The notes under the pieces: model-generated
The model's database searches: none
What the model saw: the letters and a program-made list of their open reading frames with translations, nothing else
What the model was told of the DNA's origin: nothing
Shown here: piece after piece, positions 1-8,187 of the stretch
How positions within the stretch are numbered: position 1 is the stretch's first letter
Layout of the letters: each line of letters starts with the position of its first letter
DNA from: JABDIP01 sp965250245
GTDB taxonomy: Bacteria; Pseudomonadota; Alphaproteobacteria; DSM-16000; Inquilinaceae
NCBI GenBank assembly: GCA_965250245.1
Contig: OZ252296.1
Location: 186,001-250,000 of the forward strand
Direction: 5' to 3'
Length of the DNA stretch: 64,000 nucleotides
Position numbers and translations under genes: made by a program

Positions 1-609
1 GACCCCGACGCCGGGCACCGCCCAGCCGATGTAGCCGGGCGCGATGGCGCTGTCGACGAAGCAGTGCAGACGGTCGCCGTCGATCCCCTGCACGCCCTCA
101 TACTCCGCCTCCAGCCCGACCAGCATGTGCCGGTTGCGTCCCAGCCCGAAGCACTCCGCCACCCGCGACCGGGCGCCGTCGGCGCCGACCAGGTAGCGGC
201 CGGCGATGTCCGGCCGGTCCAGGACGATCCGGTCGGCCTCGCGCCGGGCGCCGGAGAAGCCGCAGCCCAGGAACAGCCGCGCGCCGGCCGCCTCGGTCTC
301 CGCCGCCAGCCAGCGCAGCAGGTTCGGCGTGTCGGTTGCGAGGAAGTAGTAGCCGGGCGAATCCAGATCGACACTGCGCAGCGACGGCGCGTAGAGCCGG
401 ATGCCGCGCACCTTCCGGGTGAGCTCTCGCGGCACGTCGAGCGCGTCCGCCGCCTCCTTGACCAGGATGCCGGTGGTGTGCACCGCGGCACCCGGATCGG
501 ATTTCCGCTCCACGACGGCCACCCGCATGCCACGTAAGGCCGCCGTCCTGGCACAGACCAGCCCGGCGAAGCCGCCGCCCACGACGACCAGATCGAATGT
601 CTCCGTCAC
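1..609 (-). CDS. FAD-dependent oxidoreductase, geranylgeranyl-reductase type (C-terminus outside window)
   Basis: The N-terminal 203 residues are visible; the gene runs off the left edge. I chose a GTG start at 609-607 because a GGGGGA ribosome site lies about 10 bases upstream and the protein then begins directly with the FAD-binding beta-alpha-beta unit (GGGFAG, residues 11-16, followed by an acidic ERK at the second strand end). A second FAD contact, GADGARS, lies near residue 145. The pair of motifs is typical of the aromatic hydroxylase/geranylgeranyl reductase class of flavoproteins, which reduce or hydroxylate lipid-like or aromatic substrates using FAD. The substrate cannot be told from this half. 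It reads away from the MFS gene's 3' end on the same strand with a 138-base gap. Confidence 0.75.
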   Translation of the reverse strand, partial: MTETFDLVVVGGGFAGLVCARTAALRGMRVAVVERKSDPGAAVHTTGILVKEAADALDVPRELTRKVRGIRLYAPSLRSVDLDSPGYYFLATDTPNLLRWLAAETEAAGARLFLGCGFSGARREADRIVLDRPDIAGRYLVGADGARSRVAECFGLGRNRHMLVGLEAEYEGVQGIDGDRLHCFVDSAIAPGYIGWAVPGVGV

Positions 610-747
610 TGCCGAATTCCCCCAACACCAAGTCGCGCCCGGCAGGGCGGGCGCGGCGCGGGAGGCTAGTCAGGCGGACGGCCGCAAATGCGGTTGCCGT
701 GGGGTCATGGCTTGCCGCGCTGGCGGCGATATTGCGGCGGACCGTGC

Positions 748-2076
748 TCAGCCGCTGCGAGGCGGTCTGGCCGGCTCGCGGACGGTCAGCAGCAGCGCGC
801 CGCCGATGAGCCAGAACAGGAGGATCGACGACATGCCGGCGCGCTGGCTGTCGAAGGTCTCGCTGAACAGCTTGTAGAGGGACGGGCCGACGATGGCGGC
901 GGATTTCCCGGTCATGGCATAGAGCCCGAACATCTCCGTCTCCATGTCCGGCGGCGACAGCCGTGCCATCAGGGAGCGGCTGGCCGCCTGCGTCGGGCCG
1001 ACGAAGATGCCGAGGAAAAGGGCCATCACGATGAAGGTCGTGGCGTCGGTCACCAGCAGCGTGGGGATGCCCACAGCGATCAGGCCGGCGAGCGAGATCA
1101 GGATCGTCGGCTTCGAGCCGATGCCGTCATCGAGCCAGGCGAAGGCGGCGGCCCCGATCCCGGCGGTCACGTTCAGCCCGATCGCGAAGATCAGGATCTG
1201 CGTGAAGTCCATGCCGAAGGCCCCGGCGGCGAAGGCGCCGCCCAGGGAGAACAGCACGACGAGCCCATCCCGGTAGATGGCGCTGGCGATCAGGAAGCGC
1301 ACGATCTGGCCGTAGCGCCGGACCTTCCGCAGTGTCTCGACCAGGGTCGCGATGCCCTGCCGGATCGCCGTGCCCACGCCGATCCCGGTCGCCGGCTCGT
1401 CCCGCGTGAACAGCAACATCGGCAGGCAGAACAGGCCGAACCACAGCGCCACGAGGGGCGCGGTCACGCGGATGTTCTCCGACCGCTCGGTCGGCAGATC
1501 GAATAGGGCGGGCAGCATGTCGCCGAGACCGACGAAGCCGACCAGGGCGACCGCCAGGCAGGTCAGGCCGCCGGCATAGCCCAGCCCCCAGGCCCAGCCG
1601 GAGATGCGACCCAGCGCCGGCTTGGGCGCGATGTCCGGCAGCATGGCGTTGTAGAAGACGATGGACAACTCGAAGGCGACATTGGCGAGGCCCACGAGGA
1701 CCAGCGCGTAGAGGACGAATCGCGGGTCCGGCTCGGTGTACCAGAGCAGGGCCGTCGGAACGATCGTCAGCAGCACGAAGACGGCGATCCAGGGTTTGCG
1801 CCGGCCGCTCCGGTCGGCGATGGCGCCGAAGATCGGGCTGAGGACGGCGACCGCCACACCCGACCAGATGATCATGTCCGCCCATTCCTCGGTGCCGTCG
1901 ACCGGGTCGCCATGCACGCTGCGGATGAAATAGACGCTGAAGATGAAGGTGCCGATGACCGTGTTGAAGGCCGAATTGGCCCAGTCGAACAGGCACCAGG
2001 AGAAGATGCCGAGGCGGTCCGATGCCGGCGCGGCCTTGGCGGGCGGCAGGCCGGCATCCGGCGCAAGCTGGGTCAT
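748..2076 (-). CDS. MFS transporter, UMF1 (Atg22-like) family
   Basis: A 442-residue inner-membrane protein with about 12 hydrophobic segments. The N-terminal region (residues 22-40, FSWCLFDWANSAFNTVIGT) is the hallmark opening of the UMF1/Atg22-like branch of the major facilitator superfamily, and the MFS loop 2-3 signature is present (GAIADRSGRRKPW). Family members are thought to export amino acids or small metabolites, but no substrate is predicted here. The ATG at 2076 has GGAAGG about 6 bases upstream. It is on the same strand as the flavoprotein downstream and NAD-glutamate dehydrogenase upstream (96-base gap), so a loose operon is possible. Confidence 0.88.
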   Translation of the reverse strand: MTQLAPDAGLPPAKAAPASDRLGIFSWCLFDWANSAFNTVIGTFIFSVYFIRSVHGDPVDGTEEWADMIIWSGVAVAVLSPIFGAIADRSGRRKPWIAVFVLLTIVPTALLWYTEPDPRFVLYALVLVGLANVAFELSIVFYNAMLPDIAPKPALGRISGWAWGLGYAGGLTCLAVALVGFVGLGDMLPALFDLPTERSENIRVTAPLVALWFGLFCLPMLLFTRDEPATGIGVGTAIRQGIATLVETLRKVRRYGQIVRFLIASAIYRDGLVVLFSLGGAFAAGAFGMDFTQILIFAIGLNVTAGIGAAAFAWLDDGIGSKPTILISLAGLIAVGIPTLLVTDATTFIVMALFLGIFVGPTQAASRSLMARLSPPDMETEMFGLYAMTGKSAAIVGPSLYKLFSETFDSQRAGMSSILLFWLIGGALLLTVREPARPPRSG

Positions 2077-2172
2077 GCCGGTCCTTCCGATGGGTGGGGC
2101 GATGGGTGCGCGACGACCAGAGAGTTAGAGCGACCGGGTCGGCCTGTCACGCGACGAAATCGCGGGAAGCCG

Positions 2173-5100
2173 TCACCCTGCCATCAGCGCCCTGAGCCGG
2201 CGGTTGGCGACGGCCAGCATCGACAGGTCCAGCGTGTCCATGGCCTTCAGCTCGGAGATGAGCTGGTCGATGCGTTCGATCGGCTGTTGGCGGCGTTCCA
2301 CCCAGGTCTCGAACAGGTGCTTGGCGACGCCGTCGCCGCCGCCGCGGGCGGCGTCCAGCACCTTGATGGTCAGCTCGGACTGGAGGCCGTAGAGGTCGTC
2401 GACGATCGCCGCGACGGCCTGCTTCTGCCAGTGGTTGGTCGCCGGCATGCGGATGGCGCTGTCGCGCAGCCAGGCGATGCCGAAGCGCCGGCCGAGATCG
2501 AAGTACATCGGTCCCACTTCCGGCAGGGCGATCTGGCAGGTGTCGGAGATGTGGATCAAGTCGCAGCCCGCCGCCACCAAGTTCAGTGAGGAGACATGGT
2601 GGGCCAGATCCTCCGGCACCCCGTTCTCGACCATGCCGGTGGTGCGCTCGGCCAGGACCTTGCGCGCCTCGTCGTAGATCACGTCGTCGAGGCCGGCGTA
2701 GAGCGATTCGATGGCCGGCTTCATATGGGCAATGTGCTCGCCGATATCCGTGACGTCGGTGGTGTTGCGCAGCACCCAGCTGGTGGTGCGCTCGACCAGC
2801 CGCCGGGTCAGCAGCTGCAGATGGGTCTGGGTGTGGGTGTCGACCTGGTTGTCCAGCGCCTCGATCTGCCGCCACAGATCGCGCAGGCCGAAGCTGTCAC
2901 GGATGATGATGTAGGCGCGGGCGATGTCGGCCGGGCCCATGCCGGTCTTGTCGGCCGTCTCCACCGCGAAGGTCGGGCCGGTGCGGTTGATGATCGAATT
3001 GGTGATGAAGGTGGCGATGATCTCGCGCCGCAGCGGGTGGCGCAGGATCTCCTCCCGGTAGCTTTCCTGCAGCGGCTTCGGGAAGTAGATCAGCAGATCG
3101 TTGGTCAGGGTCTCGTCGTCCGGCAGGTCGCTCTGCAGCAGATCGTCGTAGAGGGTGATCTTAGCGTAGGAGAGCAGCACCGCGGTCTCCGGCCGGCTCA
3201 GGCCCTCCTTCTTGCCCAGGAGGTCGGTCAGCTCCTCGTCGTCGGGCAGCATCTCGACGGCGCGGTTGAGCAGGCCCGCCTTCTCCAGCGAGCGCATGAA
3301 GCGGGCCTGCTGGTCCAGCAGTTCCGGCCCTTCGGCCAGGGTCATGGTCAGGGTCTGGGTCTGCAGGTAGTTGTCGCGCAGGCAGAGTGCGGCAACCTCG
3401 TCGGTCATCTTCTCCAGCAGCGCGTTGCGCTGCTTGACGGTCATGTCGCCGGCATCGACCACACTGTTCAGCAGGATCTTGATGTTGACCTCGTGGTCGG
3501 AGCAGTCGACGCCCGCCGAGTTGTCGATGAAGTCGGTGTTCATCCGGCCGCCGATGCGGGCGAACTCGATCCGGCCGCGCTGGGTCACGCCGAGATTGGC
3601 GCCCTCGCCGATGACCTTGGCGCGCACCTCGCGGCCGTTGATCCGGATGGCGTCATTGGCCTTGTCGCCGGCTTCCGCATGGCTCTCCGAGGTCGCCTTG
3701 ATGTAGGTGCCGATGCCGCCGAACCACAGCAGGTCGGTCTCCGCCAGCAGCAGCGCCTTGAGCAGCTCGTTGGGGGTGAGCGCCTTCTCCTCGATGCCGA
3801 AGCGCTTGCGCATCTCGGGCGTGATGTCGATCGACTTGGCGCTGCGCTCGAACACGCCGCCGCCCTTGGAGATCAGCTTTTCGTCGTACTGGTCCCAGGA
3901 GCCGCGTCCGACCTCGAACAGCCGCTGGCGCTCCTTGAAGCTCTTGGCCGCGTCCGGGTCCGGATCGACGAAGATGTGCAAATGGTTGAAGGCCGCCAGC
4001 AGGCGGATGTGCTCGGACAGCAGCATGCCGTTGCCGAACACGTCGCCGGACATGTCGCCGACTCCGATGACGGTGAACTCCTCCTCCTGGGTGTTGGTGC
4101 CCATTTCGCGGAAATGGCGCTTGACCGATTCCCAGGCGCCGCGGGCAGTGATGCCCATCTTCTTGTGGTCGTAACCGTCGGAACCGCCCGAGGCATAGGC
4201 GTCGCCGAGCCAATGGCCGTAATCGATGGAGATGCCGTTGGCGATGTCGGAGAAGGTGGCCGTCCCCTTGTCGGCTGCGACGACCAAGTAAGGGTCGTCG
4301 CCATCATGGCGGACCACGTCCTTCGGCGGCACGATGTCGCCGCCGGAGAGGTTGTCGGTGACGTCCAGCATGCCGCGCATCATGGTCTGGTAGCAGGCGA
4401 TGCCTTCGGCCTGGAACGCCTCCCGGCCGCCCTCACGCGGCGGACGCTTGACCACGAAGCCGCCCTTGGAGCCGACCGGCACGATGACGCCGTTCTTGAC
4501 CATCTGCGACTTCATCAGGCCGAGGATCTCGGTGCGGAAGTCCTGCCGCCGGTCGGACCAGCGGATGCCGCCGCGGGCGACCGGACCGCCGCGCAGATGC
4601 ACCGCCTCCACTCGCGGGGAGTAGACGAAGATCTCCCGCCAGGGGCGCGGCAGCGGCAGGTCATCGATCCGCTCGCTGTCCAGCTTCATGGAGATGTAGG
4701 GCTTGGGCCCGCCATCCTCGCCCGGCTGGAAGAAATTCGTCCGCAGCGTCGAGCGCACCAAATTGATGTAGCGGCGCAGGATCATGTCCTCGTCCAGGTT
4801 CGCTACCTCGTCGATCGACAGGCGCAGATCCTTCTCGACCGCCTTGATGCGTTTGGCCCGGTCGCCGTCGATACCCGGGTCGGCCTGGGCCGAGAACAGG
4901 TCCAGGATCAGCCGGGTGATGAACGGGTAGGCGGCCAGGGTGTCCTCCAGGGAATCCTGCCCGAACGGGAAGCGCGCCTGGCGCAGGTATTTGCCGTAGG
5001 CGCGCAGCACCGTGACCTCGCGCCATTGCAGGCCGGCCTTGAGGACGAGGCGATTGAACCCGTCATCCTCCATCTCGCCTTCCCAGACCTGGAAGAAGGC

Positions 5101-7026
5101 CTCCTGGAACGCCTTCTTCACCGCGCCCAGGTCGATCGGCGCGCCGTCCTGGCTCTGGGCGTCGAAATCATGCACCCAGACCGGCGACTCGCGGTCGGAC
5201 AGCCGCACCTCCGAGGAATGCTCGGAGATCGCGTGCAGGCCCATATTCTCCATCATCGGGAGCACGTCGGAGAGCCTGAGCGGCGTGCCGTCGTGGTAGA
5301 GCTTGAAGTTGACCTCGTCCTCGGCCGCCTCGATCGGCCGGTAGAGGTTGAGGCCGATGCGGCCGGTCTGGATGACCTCGTCGATGCGGCCGATATCGAA
5401 GATCGCCGCCTGCGGCAGCGTGCTCTCGCGATAGCTGGTCGGGAAGGCCTCGCCGAAGCGGCGGAACAGGGTGAGCCCGGCCTCCTCGCCCTTGGCCTCG
5501 ATCAGCGCGTCGCGCAGCAGATCGGACCAGGTGCGCCCGGCCTGGATCAGGTCGGCCTCGATCTCGGCCGTGCCGATCTCCGGAATGTCGCCGGGATTGG
5601 TCTTGACGATGTACTGGACCCGGGCGTGCACGCCTTCCCCGAACTGGGTGTAGAAGGCGGTGACCAGCCCGTTGAAGGCGTTCTCCAGGATCTTGCCGAA
5701 GCGCTTCCTGAGATCGGTGTTGTAGCGGTCGCGCGGGGTGTAGACGAGGCAGGACGCGAAGCGCTGATAGGGGTCCAGGCGCACGAACAGGGCGGTGCGC
5801 TGGCGCTCCTGCAAATGCAGCACGCCCATGGCGGTGTCCAGGAGCTCGTCGTCGGAGCTCTGGAACAGCTCGTCGCGGGGATAGGTGTCCAGGATATGGG
5901 TCAGCGCCTTGCCGTCATGGCTGCGCGGCTCGAACCCGGCGCGCTCCAGCAGCTGGCTCACCTTACGGCGCAGGAACGGGATGTCGCTGGCGCTACGGTT
6001 GTAGGCGACCGAGGTGAACAGGCCGACGAACATGCGCTCGCCAGTCACCTCGCCCTTGTCGTCGAACACTTTCAGAACGACCACGTCGAGATGCACCGGC
6101 CGGTGCACCGTGGAGCGGCGGTTGCCCTTGGTGACCATCAGCAGACGCGGCAGCTTGACGAATTGCTGGATGTCCGGCGGCAGGGCCGAGAACTGGCGCA
6201 GCATGCCCTCGAAGACAGAGACAGAGGGGTCGCGCAGGATGCCGAGACCGGTGTCCGGCACCGCCATGAGCTGCAGGTCACCGCCCTTCTGATTCTGGAA
6301 GGCGTATTCGCGATAGCCGAGATAGGTGAAGTGGTCGTCATCCATCCAGCGCAGGAATTCCATCGCCTCGTCGGATTCCTCCGGCGGGACGATCGGCGGG
6401 CAGGACGCCATCTTCTCGATGATGTCGGCCATGCGCTCGCGCATCACCTTCCAGTCCTCGACCGCATAGCGGGTATCGCGCAGGACGTGGGTGATGCGCT
6501 CGGTGATGCGCTCCAGCGCCTCGGTCGAGGTCTGCTCGTCGACCTCGATATGCATGAAGCTCTCGGTGATGGCGCCATTGGCCGCTTCGGCGGGATCGTG
6601 CAGTGCCGTCACCTGGCCGGACGCGTCGCGGACCACCTTGGTCAGCGGGTGCACCACCAGATGCACCGTCAGGCCCAGCTCGTTCAGCGCCGCGGTGACC
6701 GAGTCCACCAGGAAGGGCATGTCGTCGTTGACGATCTCGACGACCGTATGATTGGCGTGCCAGGCATGCTCGTCATATTGCGGGTTGTAGACCCGGATCT
6801 TCGGCTCTCCGGCCTTGCGGGTCGCGCCGAATTGCCACAGGCCCAGCGCCGCGCCGTAGAGGTTGTCCTCCTCCTCGCCGGCCATGTCGTCCGGCGGCAC
6901 GTTGCGGTAGTACAGCCGGATGAAGGTCTCCGCCGCGCCGGCGCGCGCCTTGGGCAGCCGCTTCTGGACCACCGCGACGACGGATTCGATCAGGGCTTCT
7001 TTCTGTTGATGGGCCTTGGGCGGCAT
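2173..7026 (-). CDS. NAD-dependent glutamate dehydrogenase, large (GdhZ/GDH-180 type)
   Basis: A 1617-residue cytoplasmic enzyme that oxidatively deaminates glutamate to 2-oxoglutarate and ammonium with NAD; the length is typical of the large bacterial NAD-GDH family (about 1600 residues). The N-terminal half is the long regulatory region. The catalytic part shows PVGSKGGFV near residue 850 (substrate lysine region), GDMSGDVFGNGML near 990 and the nucleotide-binding GEGANLG near 1142. I start at the ATG 7026-7024 (MPPKAHQQ), which has GGGAGG 7 bases upstream, rather than the in-frame extension to 7209, whose translation lacks family character. Flanked by non-coding DNA upstream (7027-7290). 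In Caulobacter the orthologous-type enzyme is GdhZ, linked to cell division; that role is only by analogy. Confidence 0.96.
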   Translation of the reverse strand: MPPKAHQQKEALIESVVAVVQKRLPKARAGAAETFIRLYYRNVPPDDMAGEEEDNLYGAALGLWQFGATRKAGEPKIRVYNPQYDEHAWHANHTVVEIVNDDMPFLVDSVTAALNELGLTVHLVVHPLTKVVRDASGQVTALHDPAEAANGAITESFMHIEVDEQTSTEALERITERITHVLRDTRYAVEDWKVMRERMADIIEKMASCPPIVPPEESDEAMEFLRWMDDDHFTYLGYREYAFQNQKGGDLQLMAVPDTGLGILRDPSVSVFEGMLRQFSALPPDIQQFVKLPRLLMVTKGNRRSTVHRPVHLDVVVLKVFDDKGEVTGERMFVGLFTSVAYNRSASDIPFLRRKVSQLLERAGFEPRSHDGKALTHILDTYPRDELFQSSDDELLDTAMGVLHLQERQRTALFVRLDPYQRFASCLVYTPRDRYNTDLRKRFGKILENAFNGLVTAFYTQFGEGVHARVQYIVKTNPGDIPEIGTAEIEADLIQAGRTWSDLLRDALIEAKGEEAGLTLFRRFGEAFPTSYRESTLPQAAIFDIGRIDEVIQTGRIGLNLYRPIEAAEDEVNFKLYHDGTPLRLSDVLPMMENMGLHAISEHSSEVRLSDRESPVWVHDFDAQSQDGAPIDLGAVKKAFQEAFFQVWEGEMEDDGFNRLVLKAGLQWREVTVLRAYGKYLRQARFPFGQDSLEDTLAAYPFITRLILDLFSAQADPGIDGDRAKRIKAVEKDLRLSIDEVANLDEDMILRRYINLVRSTLRTNFFQPGEDGGPKPYISMKLDSERIDDLPLPRPWREIFVYSPRVEAVHLRGGPVARGGIRWSDRRQDFRTEILGLMKSQMVKNGVIVPVGSKGGFVVKRPPREGGREAFQAEGIACYQTMMRGMLDVTDNLSGGDIVPPKDVVRHDGDDPYLVVAADKGTATFSDIANGISIDYGHWLGDAYASGGSDGYDHKKMGITARGAWESVKRHFREMGTNTQEEEFTVIGVGDMSGDVFGNGMLLSEHIRLLAAFNHLHIFVDPDPDAAKSFKERQRLFEVGRGSWDQYDEKLISKGGGVFERSAKSIDITPEMRKRFGIEEKALTPNELLKALLLAETDLLWFGGIGTYIKATSESHAEAGDKANDAIRINGREVRAKVIGEGANLGVTQRGRIEFARIGGRMNTDFIDNSAGVDCSDHEVNIKILLNSVVDAGDMTVKQRNALLEKMTDEVAALCLRDNYLQTQTLTMTLAEGPELLDQQARFMRSLEKAGLLNRAVEMLPDDEELTDLLGKKEGLSRPETAVLLSYAKITLYDDLLQSDLPDDETLTNDLLIYFPKPLQESYREEILRHPLRREIIATFITNSIINRTGPTFAVETADKTGMGPADIARAYIIIRDSFGLRDLWRQIEALDNQVDTHTQTHLQLLTRRLVERTTSWVLRNTTDVTDIGEHIAHMKPAIESLYAGLDDVIYDEARKVLAERTTGMVENGVPEDLAHHVSSLNLVAAGCDLIHISDTCQIALPEVGPMYFDLGRRFGIAWLRDSAIRMPATNHWQKQAVAAIVDDLYGLQSELTIKVLDAARGGGDGVAKHLFETWVERRQQPIERIDQLISELKAMDTLDLSMLAVANRRLRALMAG

Positions 7027-7290
7027 ACCGCATCCTCCCGGTGTTGCCGATCTGGGCCGGCCTTGATGACGGCCATCCGAATAGGACGGCAGGCTACCCC
7101 AAATGCGGGGACTGGCCATAGCCGGTTCGGCGTGAATCGCGGTGAATTCAACGCATGGGAGCGGTTTCCGATGGATTAATTGCAGAACCGCCCTTGAATT
7201 CGCGGACACGGAGAGGTCAGATTCCGCCTTGATTTCTGGTTGGCCCTGTCGTGTGGTTGGCGCGCTGCGGACTCAGGATGGGGAAGACGC

Positions 7291-7488
7291 ATGGCAGGCG
7301 GGGGCGACTGCCTGGATCAGCCACAGGATGGGGAGGTTGTGCCGGTCTATCTGGATGCCGGTATGCTGGAAGCCCTCGATGCGTATTGCCGCAGCCTCGG
7401 CCTCACCGAGCGTGGCGAGGCGATCAACGAGCTCCTGATGATCGGGCTGTCCTATTCGATGCGCAGCCCCGATCCGCCGGAGTCCTGA
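7291..7488 (+). CDS. Small ribbon-helix-helix-like protein
   Basis: A 65-residue protein. After a Gly/Asp-rich N-terminus comes a short strand (VVPVYLD) followed by two helices (MLEALDAYCRSLGL and TERGEAINELLMIGL), the order seen in ribbon-helix-helix (CopG/Arc-like) DNA-binding proteins. I prefer the ATG at 7291, which has GGGGAAG about 4 bases upstream, over the in-frame ATG at 7240. RHH proteins bind DNA as dimers and often repress their own operon or act as antitoxins; no toxin gene is next to it. It precedes the surface-antigen/kinase operon by about 210 bases, so a regulatory link is possible but unproven. Confidence 0.55.
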   Translation: MAGGGDCLDQPQDGEVVPVYLDAGMLEALDAYCRSLGLTERGEAINELLMIGLSYSMRSPDPPES

Positions 7489-7700
7489 TCGGCACCAAGG
7501 ATCGGCGGTTTCCCGGGCTTTACAGCTTGTTTAGGCCGACCGGCCCATAAATCGGCACATATGGTCGATAGCGTCCTGCCGGCGCGCTGCTGAGCGGTGC
7601 AGCCGGTGTGCGCGCGATCACATCGGCGCCCTGTGCGCCATGTCACAGTGATCCCGGCGACGGTGCACCGATCGCATGGGGTCAGGCCGGGGTGGTGGCG

Positions 7701-8171
7701 ATGAACAAGGGAATGGCACTTTGCGTAGCGGCGGTCCTGTTCGCCTCGTTCGCGCATGCGGATGATGCGGGCGATGTCGACTATTTGTCCGACGTCATCA
7801 ACCAGAGGCTGGAGACCCAGAAGACCGGTGTCGATGTGCCATGGTGGAACCCGGAAACCGGAAATCGCGGGGTCATCACCATCACCGGCACGGATATGCG
7901 CGATCCGGCGCAGCCCTGCCGTACCTATCGGCGCACGACCGAGCGTCTCGGCGGTCCGACCACCATCGTCCAGGGGCGCGCCTGTCGCATCGGCGAGGGG
8001 CTGTGGCAGCGCACCGAATCCGCGGCCGTCGCGGCGCCAGGCCCCGATCCGGCGCCGGTTGCCCGGGCCGACCCCGAGCCGACCGAGCCGCCGCCGGTGA
8101 TCCCGCCGCCGGGCCACAAGCCAGACCCCGACGTCTTCTTCGCCAGCGTGCCCACGCCGTCGGTCTATTGA
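7701..8171 (+). CDS. Secreted surface-antigen-like (17 kDa antigen type) protein with Pro-rich tail
   Basis: A 156-residue exported protein. Residues 1-20 form a Sec signal peptide (hydrophobic MALCVAAVLFASFAHA). The middle domain (about 50-110) has the pattern of the RT0821/Lpp0805 and 17-kDa surface antigen families: a Gly-rich strand, a CR-Y motif (CRTYRR), then GRACR and G-LW. Two cysteines of this domain could form a disulphide. The last 40 residues are rich in Pro and Asp (TEPPPVIPPPGHKP) and probably unstructured. It ends 16 bases before the kinase start, so it is probably the first gene of that operon and could be a periplasmic partner of the kinase beta-helix. The start at 7701 is chosen for the signal peptide; the ribosome site is weak. 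Confidence 0.62.
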   Translation: MNKGMALCVAAVLFASFAHADDAGDVDYLSDVINQRLETQKTGVDVPWWNPETGNRGVITITGTDMRDPAQPCRTYRRTTERLGGPTTIVQGRACRIGEGLWQRTESAAVAAPGPDPAPVARADPEPTEPPPVIPPPGHKPDPDVFFASVPTPSVY

Positions 8172-8187
8172 TGGTCGGACACCGCGC

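Noticed and set aside
2596..7179. A 1527-codon open frame on the plus strand opposite NAD-glutamate dehydrogenase
   Set aside because: It mirrors the codon structure of the real gene; the translation is His/Asp/Val-rich low-order sequence with no domain. Such antisense frames are expected in high-GC genes.
7027..7209. N-terminal extension of NAD-glutamate dehydrogenase by 61 codons
   Set aside because: The in-frame extension has no ribosome site or family character; GGGAGG precedes the ATG at 7026.
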